Source: CAUYXS01 sp965248495
Lineage (GTDB): Bacteria; Chloroflexota; Dehalococcoidia; Lucifugimonadales; Australimonadaceae
Assembly (NCBI GenBank): GCA_965248495.1
Contig: CBDFJL010000003.1
Location: forward strand, 2,046,001 to 2,110,000
Reading direction: 5' to 3'
Length of the DNA: 64,000 nucleotides
The notes beneath the pieces are model-generated. The model ran no database searches, was not told where the DNA came from, and saw nothing but the letters and a program-made list of their open reading frames with translations. Of the stretch, positions 58,768 to 64,000 are shown one piece after another. A program made the translations under genes and the position numbers. The stretch's first letter is position 1. Every line of letters begins with the position of its first letter.

Positions 58768-59859
58768 CTAGAAGGCGATGATCCCTCGGCCGACGGTGCC
58801 CCTCGCCAGCTCTTCGTAGGCGTCATTGATCTCCTCCAACGGGTAGCGCCGGGTAATCAGACCACCCACGTCGATCTTGCCGGCAAGGGTGAGGTCGACC
58901 ATCTTGTGCATGTCCACCGCCGGGATCGCGCTGCCGTAATAGGTGCCCTTCAGCGTCTTCTCCTGCCGCACCAGCTGGAGCGCGTCGATGCCAGTCTCTT
59001 CGCCCACGGCCGTGAGCCCGACCACGATAGCCGTCCCGCCCTTCTTGGCCGCGTTCAGCGCCATGGTGACGGTCTCGGGCGAGCCGAAGACCTCAAAGGC
59101 GTAGTCCACGCCCGCACCGCCGGTCAGCTCGCGGATCCGCTTGACGGCGTCCTCGTGCGCCGGGTTGACCACGTCCGTCGCGCCAAAGCGGCCCGCGAAC
59201 TCGAGCGCGGCGTCGTTGGTGTCGATCGCGATGACCTTCGAGGCGCCCGCCAGACGCGCGCCCTGCGCGACGTTGAGGCCAACGCCCCCGGTGCCGATGA
59301 CGGCGACGGTGCTGCCAGCCTGCACCTTCGCGCTGTAGAGGACCGCGCCAACGCCGGTGGTGACGCTACAGCCGATGAGCGCTGCCTGGTCCAGCGGAAA
59401 GTCCTCGGCGATGGGAATGCACCCGGTTTCGGGGACCACGGCCTGCTCGGCGAAACACGCGACCTTACCCATGTGCGCGATGTCCTCGCCACCACTGTGT
59501 AAGCGCACCGTGCCATCGAACAGCGTCCCGCCCGTCGCCATGTGCCGGTCGCAGAGGTTCGCGTGCCCGGATAGGCATGACGCGCAGTGACCGCAGTGCG
59601 GCGCGAAGGACAGGATGACGTGGTCTCCGGGCTTCACGCGAGTCACGTGCCCGCCAACCTCCTCGACCACCGCCGCTCCCTCGTGCCCGAGCACCGCCGG
59701 CACCTTGATGGCCGCATGCCCGCGCATGAAGTGCAGGTCGCTCCGGCAGACGCCCGCCGCCGCGATGCGCACGCGCACTTCGTGATCCTTCGGCGCGTCG
59801 AGCTCCACGTCTTCCAATGAGAGTGGGCTCCCTATCTTTCGCAAGACCGCGGCCTTCAT
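58768..59859 (-). CDS. Zinc-dependent alcohol dehydrogenase (MDR)
   Basis: A 363-residue enzyme. AAGVCRSDLHFMRGHAAIKV holds the first catalytic zinc Cys, GHEGAAVVEEVGGHVTRVKP the GHE motif, and CGHCASCLSGHANLC the four structural zinc Cys. TVAVIGTGGVGLNVAQGARL is the NAD-binding site. It resembles class III/NDMA-dependent or aryl alcohol dehydrogenases. The ATG at 59859 lies 7 bases after the RraA-like stop, so both are in one operon and may act on one compound. Confidence 0.93.
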   Translation of the reverse strand: MKAAVLRKIGSPLSLEDVELDAPKDHEVRVRIAAAGVCRSDLHFMRGHAAIKVPAVLGHEGAAVVEEVGGHVTRVKPGDHVILSFAPHCGHCASCLSGHANLCDRHMATGGTLFDGTVRLHSGGEDIAHMGKVACFAEQAVVPETGCIPIAEDFPLDQAALIGCSVTTGVGAVLYSAKVQAGSTVAVIGTGGVGLNVAQGARLAGASKVIAIDTNDAALEFAGRFGATDVVNPAHEDAVKRIRELTGGAGVDYAFEVFGSPETVTMALNAAKKGGTAIVVGLTAVGEETGIDALQLVRQEKTLKGTYYGSAIPAVDMHKMVDLTLAGKIDVGGLITRRYPLEEINDAYEELARGTVGRGIIAF

Positions 59860-59866
59860 CTCTCTC

Positions 59867-60538
59867 CTAACCAACTAGGTCCCTGAGCTTTGCAACGGTG
59901 AACTCGGGGGACTGGCACAGCTCGATAATCTTCCGTTCGCGCTCCAGCACCGCGTCGACGCCGCGCTTCATGTCTACGGCAGCCTCCAGCGGAACGTTCG
60001 TGACCCCGTGCTGGTCGCCGTGAAGGATGTCGCCCGGGCTTACCTCAAGGCCACCGACCGTGACGGTGCCGCCCACGCTGACGACGTGGACGTAGGCATG
60101 AGAGACGGATACCGCCTTCGCAAAGAACTTGAACCCGAGGGCGCGGGCCTCGGTCAAGTCGCGGACGGAGCCGTTGGTCACGGTGCCCACGCAGCCCAGC
60201 GCGGTGAAAATGTTCGACTGCACCTCGCCCCAGAAGGCGCCCAGCGCCGGTTCGTCGAGGTCCTGGAGAACGACCACCCGTGGCTGTGGGATGGAGAGGA
60301 CGTGCTCCCAGAGCTCCGTTCTCGGAGCGGAGGGACCACCCGGCCCCTTCGCCGAGATAACAGCGGTGGCCGCGTAGCCCACCATCGGGCCGAGCTCCGG
60401 GAAGAGGCCGTGGATGTCCGCCGACATGAACCCCTGGTCGCGCGAGCGTAGGTCGAAGGTCTCGATGCCGTTGGCGACGGTCGGCGAGTCGATGGATTGG
60501 AGGTACTCGAGTTGCTGCCGGCTCAGGGCTGCGTCCAT
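59867..60538 (-). CDS. RraA-like protein (HMG/CHA aldolase-like fold)
   Basis: A 223-residue protein of the RraA/4-hydroxy-4-methyl-2-oxoglutarate aldolase family. DSPTVANGIETFDLRSRDQG begins the fold, VGYAATAVISAKGP and LGCVGTVTNGSVRDLTEARA (the G-x-x-x-D-x-R-D-like metal site region) follow, and VSPGDILHGDQHGVTNVPLE closes the active site with G-D-x-x-x-x-D. It probably is a metal-dependent aldolase, decarboxylase or lyase acting on a 2-oxo acid, with the downstream dehydrogenase oxidising or reducing the product. The start at 60538 is supported by the family N-terminus. Confidence 0.85.
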   Translation of the reverse strand: MDAALSRQQLEYLQSIDSPTVANGIETFDLRSRDQGFMSADIHGLFPELGPMVGYAATAVISAKGPGGPSAPRTELWEHVLSIPQPRVVVLQDLDEPALGAFWGEVQSNIFTALGCVGTVTNGSVRDLTEARALGFKFFAKAVSVSHAYVHVVSVGGTVTVGGLEVSPGDILHGDQHGVTNVPLEAAVDMKRGVDAVLERERKIIELCQSPEFTVAKLRDLVG

Positions 60539-60804
60539 GGTGACTCCATTGTGCCCGGTCGGGCGTAAGGCTACCCGAGAGCAGCGGCCGGGCCAAGCCC
60601 GTTCCAATGCCAGCGCTCAGTCGTCGATAGGGGCCAGCGCTCAACCGTCCATACGGCATTCTTATTCGCTTGGGTGAATGCCCCTACCCCGTTGAGGGCC
60701 AGCCATCAGGTGCGTGGGGGTGCCGCACCGCACAATGGCTGTATCCGTCGCACCACTCGCCCTCGGGGGCCATCCCGCGCGAGCGCGATCCAGGGCTACC
60801 ACGC

Positions 60805-61599
60805 ATGAGCAGATTTTGGCCGGCGAGACGACTCCTCCTCCTGGGCTTGCTGCCGCTGTTGCTGGCCGCCTGTCGCTCCATCCCGTTTCTGGGCGGCGGG
60901 GATGAGGTACCGGCCGAGGGTGACGAGGCAACGGACGCTCCGGTCGACCCGGCCGCCGAAATCAGCCTGATCAACGTGCAGCTGCTCGACCTCATCACCC
61001 GGCTGGACGCGCTGCAAGCCGCAAGCCCCGCCGACACACCCGACCCACGCATCGACGAGCTCCTCGCTCAGGTAGAGGCGTTGGCCGCGGCCGTGCCCAC
61101 GCCCGACCCCGCCATCGAAGCGCTGCGGGCAGAGATCGCTGCGCTACCAACGCCAACCCCGGCTCCCACCCCAACGCCCGACGGCCGCATCGACGACGTC
61201 CTCGCGCGCTTGGCCACCATCGATTCGAAGGTGAGCACGCTGGAGGCGAAGGTGCTGGCTACGCCGACGCCGTCGCCGTCGCCGACGCCCGGCCCGAAGC
61301 AGGTGGCGCTCTTCCTGGGCTCGGGGAACATGCAGACACAGACCTTCCGCATGGAGCGCTCCCCCTGGGAGCTGGCGTGGTCCGCGACCTCATCGCCGGA
61401 CGCCGCCCGGTTCTGGGTGAGGCTGCACAGCAACACCGGTGCCATCATCAACGACATCATCGACAACAACATTCTGGCCAGCGTCACGGGCACGACCCAG
61501 GTCCACGGGTCCGTCGGAACGTTCTACCTCGACGTGGTTGCCGGCCCCAGCGACGCGCAGGGCGGCTGGAAGCTGGTGACGACGGAGCTCAGCCCCTAG
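60805..61599 (+). CDS. Lipoprotein with coiled-coil and Pro-Thr linkers
   Basis: A 264-residue lipoprotein: RRLLLLGLLPLLLAAC signal with the lipid Cys about residue 22. A helical segment (LINVQLLDLITRLDALQAAS) is followed by Pro-Thr-rich linkers (PTPTPAPTPTPD, PTPSPSPTPGP) alternating with further short helices, and a C-terminal beta-sandwich-like domain (QTFRMERSPWELAWSATSSP and GSVGTFYLDVVAGPSDAQGG). Pro-Thr linkers are common in exported Chloroflexota proteins. No named family. Confidence 0.7.
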   Translation: MSRFWPARRLLLLGLLPLLLAACRSIPFLGGGDEVPAEGDEATDAPVDPAAEISLINVQLLDLITRLDALQAASPADTPDPRIDELLAQVEALAAAVPTPDPAIEALRAEIAALPTPTPAPTPTPDGRIDDVLARLATIDSKVSTLEAKVLATPTPSPSPTPGPKQVALFLGSGNMQTQTFRMERSPWELAWSATSSPDAARFWVRLHSNTGAIINDIIDNNILASVTGTTQVHGSVGTFYLDVVAGPSDAQGGWKLVTTELSP

Positions 61600-61617
61600 C
61601 GAGCGGCGCGCGCACCG

Positions 61618-62013
61618 TTAGGCGCGAGCCTTTGGGTGCAGCCAAAACGCGACGGCGAACACGCCACCCACTGCGAGCATCGCCAACCCGGTGATCCACG
61701 CCACGTCGTAGATGAATCCCAGGGCGAAGATGCCGGCGCCGACCACGATGACCGACATGACGCCGACGCCCTCCAACGGCGACTCGACCAAGGTGCGCTT
61801 GGGGTGAGCACGCGCCCAGGCCGCGGCCGCCTCGGGGGTGCCGTAGCGCGGCTCCTCAGGGTCGATCGCCGGGGATGACCAGAGGGCGAGCGCGAACGCG
61901 GCACCGACCGCGAGCATGGCCAGCCCCGTGATCCACGCCAGGTCGTAGATGAAGCCCAGGGCGAAGATACCGGCGACGACGACGATGACGGAGAGGAAGA
62001 GGTTGGCTCGCAT
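61618..62013 (-). CDS. Small membrane protein with an internal duplication
   Basis: A 131-residue protein made of two near-identical halves. SVIVVVAGIFALGFIYDLAW followed by ITGLAMLAVGAAFALALW and, 80 residues on, SVIVVGAGIFALGFIYDVAW followed by ITGLAMLAVGGVFAVAFW. Each has two hydrophobic segments, so four helices in total. The linker is soluble (PRYGTPEAAAAWARAHPK). The DNA of the two halves is also very alike, so the duplication is recent. No family is recognised. Confidence 0.65.
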   Translation of the reverse strand: MRANLFLSVIVVVAGIFALGFIYDLAWITGLAMLAVGAAFALALWSSPAIDPEEPRYGTPEAAAAWARAHPKRTLVESPLEGVGVMSVIVVGAGIFALGFIYDVAWITGLAMLAVGGVFAVAFWLHPKARA

Positions 62014-62104
62014 GCTGAGGCTCCCTGGCGTGCTGGCTGGCGTCGGCATGATAGCCGTTGGGAGTGCGCCGGTTCCACCGGCTGCGCGACCAATTGGAGT
62101 GCGC

Positions 62105-62290
62105 AAGGTCGATAGGGCGGATCAAGTGGAGCCTGCCCTGAGCCCGCCCAAGGCGGGAGAGGGGGGTGGGCTGGGCGGGAACGATCGACCCAAGCGGCGG
62201 CTGTCGGATACGACGTCGGCCGCAGGCCAACCGGTCACCCTGAGCGCAGGCCTTCGTCGCTGCGCTCCTCAGAATGACAGAGGCCCCACG
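62105..62290. repeat. GC-rich intergenic repeat-like block
   Basis: This block has CCTGCCCTGAGCCCGCCCAA and CACCCTGAGCGCAGGCCTTC followed by GTCGCTGCGCTCCTCAGAATGACA-type phrases (in two parts here). Such phrases recur in intergenic repeats of bacterial genomes from this kind of lineage. It shares the CCTGAG core with 41036-41086. No gene is evident. Confidence 0.45.
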
Positions 62291-62306
62291 CAGCATGACG
62301 CAGCGC

Positions 62307-63071
62307 CTAGGCCGGCTTTTGCGCCACGAGTATCAGGCGCCGTGTGTCCTCGGCATACGGCGAGCCGTCGAAGCCACCGTACGCCTCGGTCGGCTCAAGC
62401 CCAGCGGCGATCATCATCGACGTCAGCTCTCCGCGCGAGTACAGCCGCACGTGGTGTCCGACCAGCTCACGCGTTGGACCTGATGGCGAGGTGAGCTCGA
62501 ACCAGACGTGGTTGCGCCCTTCCGTCGCGTCGTAACGCCGGTGCTCGACCAACACGGTGCCGTCGGGGCGTTCGTGGCGCTCCTGCGGCACCTGGTTTGC
62601 GAGGACCCAGCCGAGGTTCATGGTATCGAGCAGGAGCTGGCCCCCCGGCTGGAGCGCACGCACGACTGCATGGAGCACCGCCTCGTTGTCGGCGTCCGTC
62701 TCCAGGTAGCCGAACGACGTGAAGAGATTGACGACCGCATCGAAGCGGGAGGTAAACGGGATCTCCCGCATGTCGGCGTGGACGAATCGCACGGCCAGGC
62801 CTCTGTCTCGTGCGCTCTGGCGGGCCTCATCGATATACGCCTCGCTCAGGTCTTGGCCTGTCGCGTCAATGCCATGCTCAGCCAAAAGAAGCGTGTGGCG
62901 GCCAAGGCCGCAGCAGAGGTCCAGCACCGCCGATCCGGCCCGCAGGCTTAGGGCGCGCTCGACGAACGCCACCTCGTCCCGAGTCCGGTCCTCGGTGAGC
63001 ACGGGGCCATAGGCGGTCAGGTAGTCCGCTCCAAAGAACTCGACGAACCAGGGTTGCGCACTCTTGCTCAA
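62307..63071 (-). CDS. Class I SAM-dependent methyltransferase
   Basis: A 254-residue methyltransferase. SAVLDLCCGLGRHTLLLAEH is motif I, ATGQDLSEAYIDEARQSARD motif post-I, VRFVHADMREIPFTSRFDAV motifs II and III, and ALQPGGQLLLDTMNL motif IV. The substrate is unknown. A long C-terminal beta part (VLVEHRRYDATEGRNHVWFE) may accept the substrate. It is divergent from the SDR gene at 63181. Confidence 0.9.
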   Translation of the reverse strand: MSKSAQPWFVEFFGADYLTAYGPVLTEDRTRDEVAFVERALSLRAGSAVLDLCCGLGRHTLLLAEHGIDATGQDLSEAYIDEARQSARDRGLAVRFVHADMREIPFTSRFDAVVNLFTSFGYLETDADNEAVLHAVVRALQPGGQLLLDTMNLGWVLANQVPQERHERPDGTVLVEHRRYDATEGRNHVWFELTSPSGPTRELVGHHVRLYSRGELTSMMIAAGLEPTEAYGGFDGSPYAEDTRRLILVAQKPA

Positions 63072-63180
63072 GAGGCGCCGATGGTAGCAGAGCGGCTGCT
63101 AGAATCCGCCCTTGGCCGGACGCCCGAACTTGCAGTCAAGGGCCGGCGCCCAAGCCCGGCGCCAAAAAGAGGAAACCGCC

Positions 63181-63966
63181 ATGCGAACGCTCAGAGGCAA
63201 GGGCGCCATCATCATCGGCACCAAGCGTGTCGGCGCAATCGTGGCCAAGCGCCTCGCGGCCGAGGGCGTCAACCAGGCCATCGTCTATCGAAACTCGCGC
63301 GGCGATGCGGAGCGCCTTGCGGCCGAGATCGCCCCGCTAGTCGAGCGCACCATCGTCGTCCAGGCCGACGTGAGCGTCGAGGAAGACGTGCAGCGCGCCG
63401 CGGCGGAGGCGGCGGAGGCCCTCGGCGGGCTCGACTTCCTCGTGAACATGGCGTCCGACTTCCAGCGCGTGCCCTTCGACCTCCTCGACGGGCAGGCCTG
63501 GGACCGCTCGATGACCGCCGCGAAGGGGACGTACCTGTTCGCGGTCCACGCCGCGCGGCAGATGTTGCGGAACGACGGCCCGACGCGGGGGCACATCGTC
63601 AGCTTCGGCGATTGGGCCGCCGGCGAGACGGTCTACCCCAGCTACCTGCCGTACATGACCGCCAAGGCCGCAATCCACTTCCTGACCCGAGCCTTCGCAG
63701 TCGAGCTCGCGGACCGAGGCATTCTGGTGAACGCCATCGCTCCGGGCCCCACCATGCGGCCACCCGACCTCACACCCGAGGGCTGGGAGCAGGCCGTCGT
63801 CCGCCAGACGCCGCTGCAACGCGAGTCGTCGGCCGACGAAATCGCAGAGGTCGTCGCTACGCTGCTGAAGGCCGAGACCATCACCGGGGAGATCATCCGG
63901 GTGGACGCCGGACGCCACGTGGTGGGGCCGGGAGTGACTACTCTCCGTGAGGGCAACTCGTCGTGA
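63181..63966 (+). CDS. SDR-family oxidoreductase
   Basis: A 261-residue SDR. GAIIIGTKRVGAIVAKRLAA is a variant glycine motif, DFLVNMASDFQRVPF stands for N-N-A-G, and PSYLPYMTAKAAIHFLTRAF contains the catalytic Y-x-x-x-K. This is an intact SDR in contrast to the two degenerate ones in this window. ATG 63181 is preceded by AAGAGGAAACC. A possible gene starts on the overlapping GTG at 63963. Confidence 0.9.
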   Translation: MRTLRGKGAIIIGTKRVGAIVAKRLAAEGVNQAIVYRNSRGDAERLAAEIAPLVERTIVVQADVSVEEDVQRAAAEAAEALGGLDFLVNMASDFQRVPFDLLDGQAWDRSMTAAKGTYLFAVHAARQMLRNDGPTRGHIVSFGDWAAGETVYPSYLPYMTAKAAIHFLTRAFAVELADRGILVNAIAPGPTMRPPDLTPEGWEQAVVRQTPLQRESSADEIAEVVATLLKAETITGEIIRVDAGRHVVGPGVTTLREGNSS

Positions 63967-64000
63967 AGAACCATGCCGTCGTCAAGGTCATCGACTTCTG
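63963..64000 (+). CDS. Possible start of a gene cut by the window end
   Basis: GTG at 63963 overlaps the SDR stop (GTGA) and opens a frame of 12 codons (MKNHAVVKVIDF) to the window edge. The overlap suggests a coupled gene, but the sequence is too short to judge. Confidence 0.3.
   Translation, partial: MKNHAVVKVIDF

Noticed and set aside
1..64000. CRISPR array
   Set aside because: No series of regularly spaced direct repeats was seen on either strand.

Overview
The window looks like a chromosome segment from a GC-rich bacterium, most probably a member of the Chloroflexota (Dehalococcoidia-like). That placement is an inference from the mix of genes: Cdc48-type AAA ATPase, DUF3179 lipoprotein, LLM-class flavin oxidoreductase, several SDRs, RraA-like protein, class I ribonucleotide reductase, acyl-ACP desaturase next to a cyclopropane synthase, and two genes with in-frame TGA at selenocysteine positions. 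No rRNA or other decisive marker is present.

Region 1 (1 to about 20.8 kb) is an accessory, defence-type island. Genes are patchy, on both strands, less GC-rich than the rest, and many are orphan or broken. It holds an AAA ATPase, an orphan SAVED-domain protein (CBASS-type ligand sensor), a complete AbiE-type toxin-antitoxin pair with a likely operator, a HEPN/DUF4145-like protein and a decayed second copy of its tail, an M41-like peptidase, two Schlafen/AlbA_2 proteins (one frameshifted), a NYN + OST-HTH nuclease, an Abi_C abortive-infection protein and a frameshifted OLD-family nuclease. Mobility traces are a tyrosine-recombinase C-terminal remnant beside a tRNA 3' half (6.3-6.7 kb), and at the right end an intact tRNA-Pro(TGG) followed 89 bp later by a promoter-bearing 5' half of a second tRNA-Pro cut at the anticodon loop. 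The latter is probably the island's attachment junction.

Region 2 (20.9-64 kb) is dense core-type sequence. In order: an SDR operon; a peroxiredoxin whose peroxidatic Cys codon is TGA (putative selenocysteine); mogA; trmD; a metallo-beta-lactamase-fold protein with a degenerate metal site; small membrane and DUF4097 proteins; an MFS transporter broken by an in-frame TGA; a heterodimeric ABC exporter with one degenerate ATP site; flavin enzymes; a desaturase-cyclopropane synthase-reductase lipid module; nrdA and nrdB, separated by a small gene and a long hairpin and both preceded by NrdR-box-like sites; hydrolase, SDR/RidA and amidohydrolase genes; CheX-like, aldo/keto reductase and LLM genes; nnrE; transketolase with a HAD phosphatase; a second selenoprotein candidate of the glycine/sarcosine/betaine/D-proline reductase B family, with a well-placed SECIS-like hairpin; glnA; a DUF3179 lipoprotein; a Cdc48-like ATPase; an RraA/alcohol dehydrogenase operon; and a few hypothetical, membrane, methyltransferase and SDR genes.

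The strongest result is the pair of unlinked TGA-containing thiol/selenol enzymes. In each, the TGA lies exactly where the family has its redox Cys/Sec and the frame continues to the normal C-terminus. This implies that the organism decodes UGA as selenocysteine. The Sec machinery (selA, selB, selC, selD) is not in this window.
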